A stretch of DNA of 64,000 nucleotides from Rachycentron canadum (lineage: Eukaryota; Chordata; Actinopteri; Carangiformes; Rachycentridae), in the NCBI GenBank assembly GCA_038496675.1, contig CM076654.1, positions 9,475,537 through 9,539,536 of the forward strand. Direction: 5' to 3'. The position numbers and the translations under genes are program-made. Below are positions 50,840 through 64,000 of this stretch, piece by piece. Under the pieces are notes generated by a model, which saw only the letters and a program-made list of their open reading frames with translations, was not told the DNA's origin and did not search any database. Each line of letters opens with the position of its first letter. Position 1 is the first letter of the stretch.

Positions 50840-52409
50840 GCATGCATGCAAGTCTAGTTTAGGAACTTGCCCAAATTTACCTTCAGCCATTTATGTTCGA
50901 CTGACTTTTGAACCGTCTCTCTTTTCTGAAACACCTCTTTTTTTTTTCTTTTTTTTTTTTTTACATTTTGACTGTGCAAACGCGAGTCACAAGTGAGGAG
51001 TAGCAACTCCATCAGTGATAGTTTTTTTTTTCCCAGGGGAAGGCACCAAGGGTGTCTAGACTCCAGTGTTTGTTGTCAGCTTAAGAAGAGGACAGCCAGA
51101 CTGCCAGCCTCTGACAGCCCACAGCCTTGGAACCTGTCTAAAAGGTGACACCCAACTCCACCAAGTCTCAGCTCTCAGGCCATTGTTGCTGCTTCAGACC
51201 TTTTTCCTTCCTTTGTGTGTTAGACACTGGAGTAGAGATGTCCTCATTTAGAAGGACCTCTCAGACATGGGGTTTGTGTCACTGTAATGAAGGAAATTGT
51301 TCTTTGATGTACACATTATTATATTATATTAACAGTCTTTCTTTTAAGTTCCAGTAGCTGCTCCACAGACATAGTTGGTGGTTATTCACAAGTGAGTGGT
51401 AACTGCATTCTGGTCTGCATAATTTCTAGCCTGACATTTGAATTGATTCATACATATAATGTGGCAGTGATTGCTGTGATGGATGAATATACAGTTGCCC
51501 TGATCTGAACGGAGAGGCAGGTGACTGCAGAGGAAATTACAATTTAATTGGTTTTACATATTTACCGTTTATGCTTTTGGAACTTTTATCTGTATGCAAG
51601 TACAAAGGACTGCGCTCGAGTTGATAGAAACAGACCAACAAACTTCTACACGCAGAACATTTTGACACACACACACACTCTCATATAAATAATGTAAATT
51701 AAAGATTAAAGAACAGTGCCACAAATGTAAAATTCACATTTTTTTGTGGCTAAAGCTATGCAAACTATGGCATCTGTAACACAAAAGAGTAACATTTTCA
51801 TTTTGAAAAGCAAATAATGTCACCTGCGCGGCCAGCTTCTGAAGTGTTGACCATGAACCACGATGTCTCCAGTTCACGTCCGACTGAGAACCTTTTCTGC
51901 AATTCATTCCCAAGCGTCTCCCCCCTCTGCTCCTGCCTACTCTGCCTGTTGATTATTGTGTTCTTAAAGCCCCCCACTAAAGAAAACCCCAAAAAACTAC
52001 AGTAGTATTTAAAGAAACACACTGACATACAAATGCACAAAACGTTATCAGATACGAAGACACTTCAGGTAATAACATTAGTAAAGCTTGTCATATCCTG
52101 GAGGTAGATGAGATTACTCACACAGAACATAGAAAATAAAGGCAGGAGTGAAAATTATGGATGAAAGAGACATCCCAGACAAAGCTAGGTGTGTGGAAAA
52201 GGTTCCTACTGTACTCTTAATGTATTAGAGGCTGAGCCTCATCCCCATAATGGGACGGGGGGATTAGGGGGATAATCCACCATGTCTTTTCTTTTCCTCC
52301 CATCCTCACTCCTTTTACCTTTCTTCTCATTTTCTCTCTCTTACTGTTCTGTTGCCACAAGACACAGACAAGACAGTGCTAAAGAGAAAATCAGCACAAC
52401 AATTAGTGA

Positions 52410-52434
52410 GTGTGTGTGTGTGTGTGTGTGTGTG
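52410..52434 (+). repeat. (GT)12 microsatellite
   Basis: A pure GT run. Confidence 0.93.
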
Positions 52435-54590
52435 AGTCCCTGCTTATGTGAGACATGTCCAATGGGAATGGCTGAGAATAATTAGCTCTAGTCTAATGCT
52501 GGGTCAGTCTTTTCTGGCATCAGTCTGCATACCAAACTCAGTGTATATATATGTGTGTAGGTGTGTTTGTGTGTTTGGTTTATGAAATTTCACGGTGTGT
52601 TTCCCAGCGTGTGCTCGCGTTTGCATGGTCATGCTCTTTTCTGAACTGTTTACGTTGAGGTGAACGCTGGCAGACAACATTGCAGTTATAGAGTTTATTC
52701 TTTCCCACTGCCCTTGACCAGTCTCTTAACACAGAGAGCAGGCAGATAAGAGAGGATTTACACACAATACTGAAGCCATTAGCGTCTGGCTTTCTCTCCC
52801 TCCCTCTCTCTGGGGTTTGTTTAGTTTTATCAGATCCACTGGGATGTGTGGATGGCAGATTGAATGTCCACAACCATGGAAAAGGCCAAGGATGTCTAAC
52901 CTCCTATTCGCACGCTGCTAGCCTCATCAACAGAGGGCCCTTTGTCCCACAGCAGTCAAGGAGATGGGCAGTACAAGATAATTGCGTTCGGACAATAACC
53001 GTCTCCTTTTTTTGTTTGAATGTGTACAGTCTCTCTGGGATGAAATGGTAGATGAGTGTCTCTGTGCGGGAGGGAGGTAGGGACAAGGGGGTGAGTGATT
53101 CTGTTTGTGTGTCTTTGTGCGTCTGTGAATTTCTCTATCTGTATGCATGCAAGTATGAATGAATGCGCTTGATAAAAGATTTTTGGAGCTGTATCCAATG
53201 GTGAGCTGCCATTGTCTATCTGAGAGGCTGAATGCTGACCTGGCAAGGACCAGACAGTAAAGTCATAACTTGACTGATAAGATTCTTCATGAACTGCTAT
53301 TAGACCCAGAGAACCAGCGGTAAAGACAGCAGGGAAGCCAAATGGATGTGAATGACACGCAGTGGAGCTGAATGGCAGCATCTGAACTATTAGCTACCAT
53401 AGATACACACTCATGTCCTCCCATGATGTCATGGCGCTGAAATACAAGAGACCATCCATTTCAGAAAGATATATTGTTTGTGTATGTTCTCGCTTTTTGC
53501 TGTGCTCAAGTTGTGCAAATTTATGTTCTATAAAATGTTATATTACATATAGTACTACAAACAGTATGTACCGAAATGTTTATGAAGGGATGTTTTGAAA
53601 CCTTGAGTTGAATCAATTGCTGTCAAAGTCAATGTTCATTTCTGTCAATGTTTTTGGAGCAAGAAGCCCCAAATTTGGAGATCCGGGTTGTTGGGCCTGG
53701 ATGGAGTTGAAAGATTTCTTGGAAATATACTTACAAGTATACTGATCGTACACATGAATAGTAAAGCAAGTACAAAGAATAATCATTTACAGAATTAAAA
53801 TAATTTTTATTTTTCCCATTGAGTTATACACAAGCCTTGATTAATTGGAGTTTTTTATTCATTTATTTGATTTTTTTTTTTTTTTCCAATGCATTTAAAA
53901 TGATTGTACTTTCTCATTGGCTTTTAACTGGATGTCAAATCCAAATCTTGCTAGGTGAAAAAAAAGCACCTATTCTAACAGCACAAATTATTTTAAATCA
54001 CATTTCACTCCCAGTTTGTCTTGTATCAGATGTGAACCTACCTACTAACACTATATGGCTCTAATCAGGACTGTCTATGAGAACATTACCACCTTTGACC
54101 CAAAGCAAATTGCCTAACCTAGCCTCCTCCACATTGCTCCCAGTTGTACACTATAACATTTAACACAAGACATTTTGTATTAGATCCACTTCACAGCCGG
54201 CTATGAAGTACCGTTGCTTAATGTATTTCTTAAGGCTTAGTAAGTGGGTCTGGGGTGGATTGTTTTGGTTTTGTAATGAATAGAGTGGTCCGGAGAAGAA
54301 TGTCAGCCACTGTTGTCAATTATCACTGTTCTCTATGAGCCATGCTTGACAGAGAAGAATCACAGCCGGCGCCTAGATCACTTTCTCACTCGCTCCGCCT
54401 TTCCTTCCTCCGTCTTTCTCCCATTCATTCTCCGGAGCTTCAGCTGAGTCCCATTGTGCCTCCGTCTCTTGGCATCCCCTCCGCCTTTCCTTTCTGACGT
54501 TCACCCACTCCATTTAAATCTTGTTTATTCTTGGCTGTACCTTTTTTTTAGTTATATTGTCAGTATATAAATATATTTAGGATATTTCCT

Positions 54591-54627
54591 CCTCTCCTCT
54601 CCTCTCCTCTCCTCTCCTCTCCTCTCC
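54591..54627 (+). repeat. (CCTCT)7 minisatellite
   Basis: Perfect pentanucleotide repeat, the same unit as at 35.84 kb. Confidence 0.95.
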
Positions 54628-57600
54628 GTCATATCTTTTTTCTCCACAGAGGGTGTAGTGGGGTTGACAGGCAGTGAGCTCACAGTTGTAACCTCCCTGC
54701 CACCATGCCAGGCGAGGCGCCACTTGAGGGTTTGGCTGCAGATTGAATAGCTCCCAGAGATGTCATATCCAGACAGCCTCCCTGAATTACATTTCCTGGT
54801 CTTCCCTGCCTGGCTGACTGTGTGCCTCCACCAATCAAATAGCCTGGAGTTGCCATGTGGCTGCCTGCTCCACTCTCCCTGTATTCCCCTCTCTCTTGCT
54901 TCTTTTCTCTCTGTTTACCTCCCCAGCTCCCCCATCCATCCTCTCTGGGGTGCGTCCCTCACAGAAATTATTCCTTCACCACTTGTCGGGTGATCCAACC
55001 ACTGTGAGGCAGACCAGCAGATGGGCGATCTGATTGGCTGTCAGCCTATGTTTATTTCCTTGTTGTTGGAATGTCAGATGAGATAAAACATTGTTCTCCT
55101 GCATTTGTCATGTCCTCTCTGCAGGGTTCATGAGAAATGAGAAAAGTTTAGATTTTAGGACGCGTGGTTGAACAGATTGGCCCGCGGCTCTCGATGGTGT
55201 CCCACTGTGTGATTTTTTAAAAAATATTTATGTTTCATTTTAGACTATTTTTGACCATCTGTCCTTATGTCTTTATGTTATAGCCATTGTGCATCAGCTT
55301 TGGCAACTCTGTTATTAGAGCCTAATAATCCAGAATTTTGAAAAATATACTGTAAATTATACAGTTGGCAGCAAAATGTGATTAGCACTTCAATGCAGAC
55401 GTTAGGTCACTCATAAAAACTTTGCTGTGAAAGAGAATGTGGCAAGGAAATAATCATAATGAATAATTTCAGTGAACACAATACTTTGAAACTGTATACA
55501 CTATATATACACACACAGGAGTTTAGTTGAAAAATTGAATAATCATAGCATGTGCTTTGCTCAGACCAGTGATCCTCATTGTGGTTTTCTTGTTGCTGTG
55601 TATGACCTGATCTGGCCAGAAGGTGGGTTATGTGAGCTGGAGGAGGAAAGAAGCCCAGTGAGGTTTTATGGTGGAGGAGTGGAGGACAGCCTCGCCTCTT
55701 ATAGCTGTCCCTCCATAAATTGATTAATGAGGAACAGCTTCATGTGGAAAACAGAACGGATCGCACACCAGAGATACACATTCGCGTGCAGGACTTGTGC
55801 ACGTAAACACACACACACACACGAATATGCTCATGCACACACAAGCATCCAATTGCACTCTTTGGAAGTGCATGAAGTTTGGCTTTGTGTGCGAACAAAC
55901 AGGTGGTGGATTGGACATTCATAGCCGCACGTATATAGACACACACACACACATACATGAATACACACACACCTCAGGTGGTGAAGTGAGCTCCCATGCT
56001 GTGTGGATTTGTATTAAAGCTGAGATATAAAACTGAACTGGCAGACTGGGAGCCGTACTACTCCAGCCCTCCAGTCTGCTGCTTTGGGTTGAGTCCGCCT
56101 GCATGTGTGTGTGCACATGGTTGTATAAGCATGTGAGAAAACAGTGTATGCAAGGAAAGTGTTCTTTTTTCTTAGGTAGTGTGTCTTTGTGGACAAAACT
56201 TTTTTTTTTGGTATAATTTTGCTTCTGTTTTTCAGATCAACCCCTTCAGCTTTTGGCAGAGGCCTCTCTCTGCCTGTCCTTGAATGTTAGCTGGATACTG
56301 GAGGGTGCTGAAAAGTTGCTGGATTACAGAGAGTATTATTGTGGCCTGAAATATGTTAGTCTTTATGTGGGTGCATTATCACCCTGCGCAATTAGGATTG
56401 CCTGAATTTACTATGGATGACATCACCTCGTATGACGGAGGTGATGAACGGAGCATGGTCAGGATTTTTACTGTAGTAATGAGCTAAAAAAAGAAATGTG
56501 CACACAATCGCTTACTCTTGCACTTACAGTACATACCTGTGTTCACTCACATCTATACAGGCATGTATGTGTCACGACTCTGTATCACAACATGCTCATT
56601 CAGCATTCGCATCATGCAAACATGCTCACATGTCAGTGCGATGCTTATTACGGTTGTTTATGACAATGGAAATTAACATTCTCTATGGTTTTGTTTCTTA
56701 TGGGAGGGGATGATACGGACTATAAATCTACTTGATCTGTGTACAGTGTCATGGCGAATTACACACCCTTTTGCTGTGGCTTCGTCTCAGAGTGATAGTG
56801 ATACTATGTTACTGCGTCTACGCACACGCACGCAAACTCGTACATAGTTGGCATACAAATCCTAGCCGCATAGTTCCCTGTGTCTCCCGTCTCCAGCCCA
56901 TGCTGAGTGTGTAATGAGCGGAGCTTGAGTGAGATTAAGGCAGATATTGTATGGCGTTGGAGGATTGGTTTCACTTTGAGCCTCAGTGTTGTGGCGGAGT
57001 GCACTCCAGTGCTTCTGCTGGCTGGCTGAATGGCCAGCAGGATCCCCACTGTTAGTCTCTTGTCATTTGTCATAACGTTTTACTCGACAGTGCTAATGTG
57101 TTTCGAGACAAACACGTACCACCCATCAGGGGGTATTTTTTTCTTTGGATATGTGAACACTGTCGTAAACTGTAAGGAGGCGCACTGAGATGATGGCAAT
57201 GGAAGGATGAGAGGCATTGGTAAAGAGAAAAAGCAGGAATAGAGGAGGGGTTGTTTTGGAGGAGAAAGGGGGTCTTAGATATGTTGGCTCCCTGTGAAGC
57301 ACATGAGGATGGTAGAGGGGAAGTTACTGTGAGAAGAGGGTGGTGTTATGAGGATGAGGAAATCAAAAGAGAGTGCACAGGGTTTAGGAAACAGAGAGAG
57401 GGAAGCACAGAGTGAAGGAACAATGCCGCAGAGACCAAAAGAGGGATAAACAGAAACAGAAAGGCTGAGAGACAGGAGAAGAAGACGGGATGTTCAGATA
57501 AAGGGGTGAAAAGCACAGGATAAGAGAGAAACATTGAGTGTGAGGGAGGGAGGGAGATGAAGAAAGAGGATCCAAGGACTGTTATCATCTGGAATCTATA

Positions 57601-58420
57601 GAGACTGGACGGGCAGCATGAAGAGGCTATAATCACATACATCAACAACACTGTCTATTAAACCCTGTACTTCTTCCACTCTGTCTTCTTCCCTTTGTCT
57701 CTCTAAAACGCCCGCCCTGGTCAATTCGCCAGCATACTAAATAGAAGATTCTTGTAAGGATGAAGACTGTAATATCAATAGTTACAGGAAGAAAGGACAA
57801 CAAAGGCTGTGTATCTGACTCCCCGTCCTCATCCTCATGTTTTCAGGTGAAAGTTCTGCTCATTGACATTCATTCTTTGATGCTCTTTAAAGTAGGAGAA
57901 GAGTGAGGGTTTATATATTTATTTAAGTTTTGTTGTTTTCCTGTACAGTGTAGCAGGAAGTAAACAGTAGAATAGTTTCATTGTCCACCAAAGGGGAAAA
58001 CAGCTGATGGCTCATCAGACTGCTTATTAGATATTAGTAGGAGATTATTTCCCACGTTTGATGCAGTAAAACAGATTCTCCTTTGACAACCACGGTTCAG
58101 AAAATGCAGTAATACAGAGAGCGAAAGAAAAGTAAAAATGAGGACAAAGTCGCTACAAATATGCTTCTGATTATGCACAAGAATCCAATCAAGGGTAAAA
58201 AAAAAAAAAAAAACAATAAACATGAGTAAAAAGGAGAATTAAAAAGTTTTTTCTGACTGAAATCTTTCTTCCCTATCTTTTTTTGTTTTGTTTTGTAAAG
58301 ATCAAAATCAAGTAAATTTCCAGACTTTTTTTGGGAGGGGGAGTGAGGGGATAAGAAAGATCACAATGAGCCCTACTTATTCAGTGCTATATATAAAAGC
58401 ACCTAAACTCCCCTGGTCCC

Positions 58421-58462
58421 CCCTCCCTCCTCCTCCTCCTCCTCCTCCTTCTCCTTCTCCCT
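58421..58462 (+). repeat. (TCC)n trinucleotide tract
   Basis: TCC/TCCT units; the proline-rich ORF over it is an artefact of the repeat. Confidence 0.9.
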
Positions 58463-59758
58463 CTGTCTCCTCACCCACTCTCTATCCTCCTCTTGCCTAA
58501 GCTCTGTCTGCTTAGCCAGTGATAAGCCACTGGAGCGTCGCCTGGTTGAGACTGCTTCAACAAATTCACTTTGCTATCAAGCTAATAGGATTTTGTTTCT
58601 TCAGCCCATGCTAAAGATGGCATCTTTGAGTATGAGGAGAAAGAGATGAGGTTTGCTGATGAACAGGCCTAATATGAGGCAGAGAGGACGGCAACTTCAA
58701 GGGGGGATAAAGTACACCCCCACTCCAATCCGCCCTCCCGCCCACCCTCCCTTACCCTGACCCCCTTCGCTGTCCCTCTTTGAAAATCTCCTCACTTTTT
58801 CTTGGCATGGGATCAAACAGTGCGTTCCGTTGGGGAAATTCATTTAGGATTCTGGCTTTTTCGAGGGGCGTTTTGGCCAATGAGCTGGCGAGCCAAGCAA
58901 CATCTGTTTTCATGAATACCTAATGGCTGTGTGTCACCAGAGTCAAACGCCTGCTCAGAGAGACGCTCCCACTGTTATTACCATCATGTTTATTTAGCCA
59001 CCAGTTTCTCATTAGGATCTTTCTCTCCCTCTGGTCCCCACGGAGGGAACAATTGGATTAGCAGCTACTTTATACAGTATAGGCTAGAACCCTCTCCTTA
59101 TACTACAGATTATTTAGTTTTTGTATAGAAGGTGGTTTACTTTCAGTGTGCTGTGTGTTTTATTGGGAAGGTGTGATACTTTAATATTATGATAACACCA
59201 GCAAGGGAATTTGAAAGCATTATATGCTGTAAATCAAGCGGGACAATTCAGTGATAATATCCAGTAGGAGTAGGTGTAAGGTGGTATGGAAATGAGGTGG
59301 GACTAGGATAACTAACATTAAACCTGGTCATTGAAGGAAACCATAAACAATTTGATGCCAAATCCTTGGGGCCCATTGTTTTATGTAATAATTGGTAATT
59401 CTAAGATTGTGCCACTTCTTAAAGTTGAAGTGTTACAGTAGTTGTCTTGCTTATGATGCTATGGCGAAAGTCAAAGACAGGAGGTCAGGGCCAGGTCAAT
59501 GTGGCCTCTCCAGACATTCGGTCAGAGTCAGAGTATTGTTGCAGGGGGGGATGCAGCTCCAGCTCCATGTTTATTCAGGCAGCAAAGACAAGAACTTTAG
59601 TTTGAAATTATACTTTAAAGCTTTGGATACTTACAAATTTTACTCTGAAGCTGCACACACAGTCACCTTTTCTAGTTGACTTTCTGTAAAGTGCTGTGAC
59701 CTCATCTTAACAGAATTTGCATCTCTATTTTCCAGGAACAACATTTTCCAGTTTAGCA

Positions 59759-59759
<1 letters not shown>

Positions 59760-59810
<51 letters not shown>

Positions 59811-59828
59811 GGGGTGGGGGTGGGGGGG
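59760..59828 (+). repeat. (GT)23 microsatellite with a G-rich end
   Basis: GT run to 59807, then G-runs of 5, 5 and 7 separated by single T (59810-59828), able in principle to form a G-quadruplex. Confidence 0.93.
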
Positions 59829-61923
59829 TTTCAACATGTTGAACTAGTTTCATGGACGACCTACTGTCAACATGAAATGATGAGACAGAGTGTGACGATG
59901 TGATCTGGCATAGCTGTGGTTGTATTGCGGTTGTTGCCCTCGATCCCGTTAATGCACTCTTTCCTTTCACACTCCTCCTCATTTCTGTTCTGGTCTACCC
60001 TTCCTTGGTTTTATTTGTGCTATAACTATACATCCTGCTTATCTGTTTTATTTTTGAAGAACACTTTTAGACAGTTGTCATAGCATAGACTAGTGCTGTC
60101 GTTTCAGTCTCAGTTGAAGAATAAATTATTTGTAACTTATTAGGAAGACTGTAAAATCTCAGTGACAGAAGCTACAATGTGTACAAAGAGAGAGAAAAAA
60201 AAGATGACAGAAGCCACACTGGAAAGCACACATTTTCACCATCGATCAGCAACCCTGTCCAGTTCGGTATCTACTGTCTCTACTCTTCCCAAGTCTTTAG
60301 AACAGTTTGAGTCCATTGATTAGGCTTTGTCATCCTAGTGTGTGTGCTGGAAAACCACTGATCCTAATGAAGCCGAGTCCATCCAGCAAAGCTGCAGGAG
60401 CAGTGAGCAACAGCCCCAAAAATGTAACAGCTCATTCGTTCTCAACAGGAGCCGACTTATGAGGCAAATTCAATGTAATTAAAGCCAGTCTGTGTAATTG
60501 AAGTATTCCTCTCTCTATCATAGTAGCAAGGAAATTACACGCTGCAGTATGACTTGTCGGGCCATCGTGCAAAATTTGTTGTGGTATAATTCAGTGGCCT
60601 CCCATCCTCACTCTCTCCTTTCCTCCCTTTTCTATCTTCATCCCCTCTTTTCCCTTCCTCTTCATATCCATTAGCCTAATGAACACCCTCCAATTTCCTG
60701 CCAACGGACAAACACGGCACGCAGGATTGTTCTCCTCTCTTTCCTGTGTGTTTGTGAATGTGTGCACATAGACACACTCCTGCACATGTGGGCTGTGTTT
60801 GCATGCATGTTTGAGAGAGAGAGAGCGAGCGAGAGCGGGCAGGAGAGAATGCGTTGGTAAGCGCTCATTAAAATAGATGGCGGTAATCAAAGTGCAGAGC
60901 AATTAGCCATGGCTGAGTGGGCGGAGGGTGTACACTATGTGTTACCGTGTGCCACTGTGTCAGGCCTATTGGTAAACATAGTGATAGTTCACCTCTCCCT
61001 GCATGTGGACACGGAGCAGAAGAGTTACGATATGCAGCCCTGAGGGGTATGCTCACCTCAATTTATCACAGTCAGACTGGCTGTTTTCTTTAGTGCCTGA
61101 AACAAGATTCTGTTATTAGCTGGTAGTTATTGGTTGTATTCTTTGCTCTGGAGAAATCACATTTAATCATAGTCAAACACTATAGCATTTTTTTATGACA
61201 GGAATTCAGAGAAATAATTTTCTTATTAATCCATTTCAGTTGATAATGCAGTCCCTTTAAGAGATTTGCCATTGAAATATTTAATATATAATATAACTGT
61301 TTCCAGGATGAATTGACATTTTTAGGAATCAGTTTGGAAAACAATTTAGAACACACTGCATCAGGGCATGCTAGTGACAGGTTAGCAATAATACAGTTTT
61401 TTCATTTGTATGCGAAGAATGATAATTTAATGAGTTAGTTATTAACAATATTGATGAATTTACAGAGAAACAAAAATAGAGGTTCTCATTTGTGATCACA
61501 ATGCTGTATATATTTGATATGTACAAGATGTGCAGTGTAAATTGTGCAAAAATCAGAAAATAAAAGGCCAATTTAAGATGTGGACGCAGTTTTTAAAACC
61601 TTATGCAGGGTGCTGAGATGTTTTAAGCAGTTTTTTTTCTCCTGCTCTACCTGCCTGCATGTTTCAGAAGTAAAAGAAAACACACACATCCACAGTGTAT
61701 TATTCCCTACAGTGACATCTATCATGGGCAATGATCTCTAACCCAACTGCTCAACACACATGGGCGAAGCTCCACTAACTTTTTCTGCACTCACTCACTC
61801 ACACATTCACACTGGCACAAACACCCCTGTGTCAACTCAGTCCTGAGGCTGTAAGTGTTATCTCCATCTGCCACGGGGCAGTGCTCATCTTCTCTTGAGT
61901 TATTTATTGTGTTATGGCTGCAG

Positions 61924-61989
61924 TGGGCTGACCGTGGAGGCAGATAGGGGCATGGCATTGCACTACAGAACCCAGTTGTTCATTTACAG
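61924..61989 (+). other. Candidate 66-nt in-frame cassette exon
   Basis: Acceptor ...GGCTGCAG at 61921-61923 and donor CAG|GTGAGT at 61990 bound 66 nt. Joined to the FBXL17 exon, which ends after two codon bases, it is open throughout. It would insert Ser then GLTVEADRGMALHYRTQLFIY, and it ends again with AG, so the downstream frame is kept. It does not resemble the canonical next FBXL17 exon. It may be chance. Confidence 0.25.
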
Positions 61990-62963
61990 GTGAGTATCTC
62001 ACTTGCATGTCCTCAGGGGAAACTGCTTCGGTGCAGACAGTGGAGGGAAGAGGCAGAGTGAAGAGCTATCAGAGATCCATGCCGTGTGAGCGATGTTGGG
62101 CCAGTTTGGTTTCCGCTGGCAACCGAGAAGCTGCTTTAAAATGCTGTTTGTGCATGTGCATCACGGAGGCCCGTCAGCGTTGGCAAGGCAACAGGCTGTC
62201 CATTTGGATGAGCTTCAAGTGAATAACTGCCACTTAACCTCACAAAGTGCTTAGTTGGCTTTTCCCTGTGGTTTTTGATGGACAAATCGACTGGTGTGTG
62301 AGTGACGCTTGTTTTTGGAGATGTTGAAAGTGTCGGCTGATATCGTATGTAACAGCCATGAGTTCACAGGTGGATTTAGCTCAAAATATCTTCAGAAGTC
62401 TGGTGCACTCTTGAACTCAGGATTATTTAATGTATACACCTTTAGAACTGCCAAATGACCATTTGCTCAGAGAAAGACTCCTGCTGTCCATTAGAACTTT
62501 GGCTACTTAGTGGAGTAGTAGAAGTGTTTTATCCTGCAATTACAGGTGATGAAACCGCTTTGAAGCTTTTAAAGAACCAAACCTTGACTGAGGATGAGAG
62601 GAGACAGCGCCACATTGAAGGGCCTTAGTGTTTCTGTTTTCTGTTGGCTTGCAAAGTGCGCTCATTCGTCGCTCGCTTCTCCTTTCCCAGACAAACAAAA
62701 AAAGAAAAAAGCAATGGTTGGACAGGAAATCTGAGGATGATGGGCATTTATGGCTCCAGTTATGACCCCATCGGCACATTTTTGAGCAGGCTGATGACAA
62801 GCTGCTGGAATGCCCTGCCGTTTTGCAGAGTCATTTGAAAACATGATTAACGGTGGTGGAACACAATAGGAATGTGATTCTCATTTGAGCAGTGGGTATG
62901 GAAGGCTAGCCTGGGAAATCATCCAGGCCCTAATTGCTGAAGCAGACCCTGATTCAGACAGCT

Positions 62964-62966
<3 letters not shown>

Positions 62967-63002
<36 letters not shown>
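62967..63002 (+). repeat. (AC)18 microsatellite
   Basis: A pure AC run. Confidence 0.95.
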
Positions 63003-63004
<2 letters not shown>

Positions 63005-64000
63005 AAGCACACACAAATGCTCAAACGGCTAGAGATGAAAAGTGTATCTTACAGCCTTGGCTTCTGGATTTATAATTATATCATGACAATAAACAAATAT
63101 GGGATATTTCTGTGAACTCGCTGTCATGGTTACTTTTAAGGAACTACAACAGTAAGTCAGAGCTTTTTGAAGGTGTAAATGTTTTACATTGTAATGCATT
63201 TACTAATATTTTGTCATTTAATTGCATATTTTACAGTCAGACCTGTCCTTAAAGTGTCATAGAAACATGCGGTTACTGATAGTTTGTTAAATCCCAAATA
63301 AGCAAAAGTCCAAGTCCAAGTCTACACGTTTTATCAGAGGGTCAGCAATTTGAAAAACAATGAACACGTTCCCTCTCATTCAATAAAACGCGTATTGCCT
63401 AATTTCAAGATTGTTGCTCTCCTCTGTATGAAGCATTTGCTTACTGAAGGGCTCTTTTGAGGTATTGGTATTTTTATATCTATTTATATTAGCCCAATGA
63501 AAAAGCCTTAAAGTTTTTTTGTTCAGCAGATTCCAGAAACTTAGTGTTGCAGATCATCTGAGGAAGCAGAACCCTGCTCCCTTACACTTGTGTATGGATT
63601 TATGGGCAATATAAAGAAAATTTACAGCAAGAATCATTTTGCAAGAGCGTTCTCTACGGAAGTATAAACCGCCGTCTTGCCTTGCTCTCCTCCTCTGTGC
63701 TGCTCCGCCCTTCCATTTCATTAAGCCTAAAGACAGCCATGGAAGTCTGAAGTCTGGTCTGTCACCACCGCTGCCTCCTCCCCCTTCTGCTTTTATGTTT
63801 TCAACCTCTCCATAGACCTTCAACCGCTTTTCTTTATACATTTCATGCTTACTTTCTGTGTATTTCTCCCTCTTCTCTCGAAAATCATCCATTTCTATTT
63901 CCCTGCTCCTTTTGTGTGGCTAGACAGCCGTGTAATTGTGGACTGTGTGAGGAACGGGATGAGACGAGGCCTTGTGTTGGTCGGCACCGTGCTAGTGTAC

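Larger units (their letters stand above)
42421..64000 (+). other. fbxl17: FBXL17 downstream intron, last part
   Basis: No canonical FBXL17 exon was recognised up to the end of the window. Contents are mostly unique intron with microsatellites at 44.9, 48.3, 49.6, 50.8, 52.4, 54.6, 58.4, 59.8 and 63.0 kb. A possible old repeat begins near 43.69 kb, where the text is reminiscent of a fish repeat rich in 'GCCGATAT'-type words, too diverged to call. A 66-nt candidate cassette exon lies at 61,924-61,989. Confidence 0.7.

Noticed and set aside
54640..54760. Exon-like GC-richer stretch after CTCCACAG
   Set aside because: No frame resembles FBXL17 or another family, and there is no good donor within a normal exon length.
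62885..62966. Open stretch encoding AWEIIQALIAEADPDSDS before the (AC)18 tract
   Set aside because: It looks protein-like by composition but has no splice sites, and it continues into the microsatellite.

Overview
This is vertebrate, almost certainly teleost fish, nuclear DNA. The evidence is long non-coding stretches dense in (AC/GT)n and other microsatellites, fragments of interspersed repeats that I recognise from spiny-rayed fish genomes, tRNA-derived SINEs ending in an 'AATAAAGGC' tail, and one exon with canonical splice sites whose translation matches a vertebrate gene. There is no sign of bacterial, organellar or viral gene organisation. The open reading frames of 60-220 codons are chance ORFs, many of them running through simple repeats.

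The only protein-coding sequence I can support is one 131-nt internal exon at 8622-8752 (+). It encodes 43 residues of leucine-rich repeat and matches FBXL17, the substrate receptor of an SCF ubiquitin ligase that clears wrongly paired BTB-domain proteins. The rest of the window is read as FBXL17 intron: 1-8621 upstream and 8753-64000 downstream. The canonical next exon (the LRR continuing after the N-D-R junction) was not found, so that intron is at least 55 kb long.

Layout: 1-8621, upstream intron with microsatellites and a SINE head near 2.7 kb. 8622-8752, the exon. 8753-21587, intron with a repeat at 9.08-9.39 kb, a DNA-transposon-like repeat at 11.15-11.84 kb carrying a nested SINE, a common teleost repeat at 14.5 kb, a (GT)36 tract and a cluster of nuclear-receptor half-sites at 20.5 kb. 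21588-21873, an assembly gap of Ns next to a G-rich tract. 21874-38000, intron with a dispersed repeat at 22.1 kb, an inverted SINE pair at 29.3-29.7 kb and a candidate recursive splice site at 31,723. 38000-42420, the most transposon-rich part: a LINE reverse-transcriptase remnant on the minus strand, a widely dispersed non-coding repeat and a Tc1-like transposase remnant on the minus strand. 42421-64000, intron with microsatellites and a candidate 66-nt in-frame cassette exon at 61,924-61,989.

The points most worth following up are intronic RNA-processing signals (recursive splice site, in-frame cassette exon, 53-nt poison-exon candidate, weak donor on the real exon) and a perfect DR1 with two further AGGTCA half-sites. 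I saw no evidence of an entirely new biological system.
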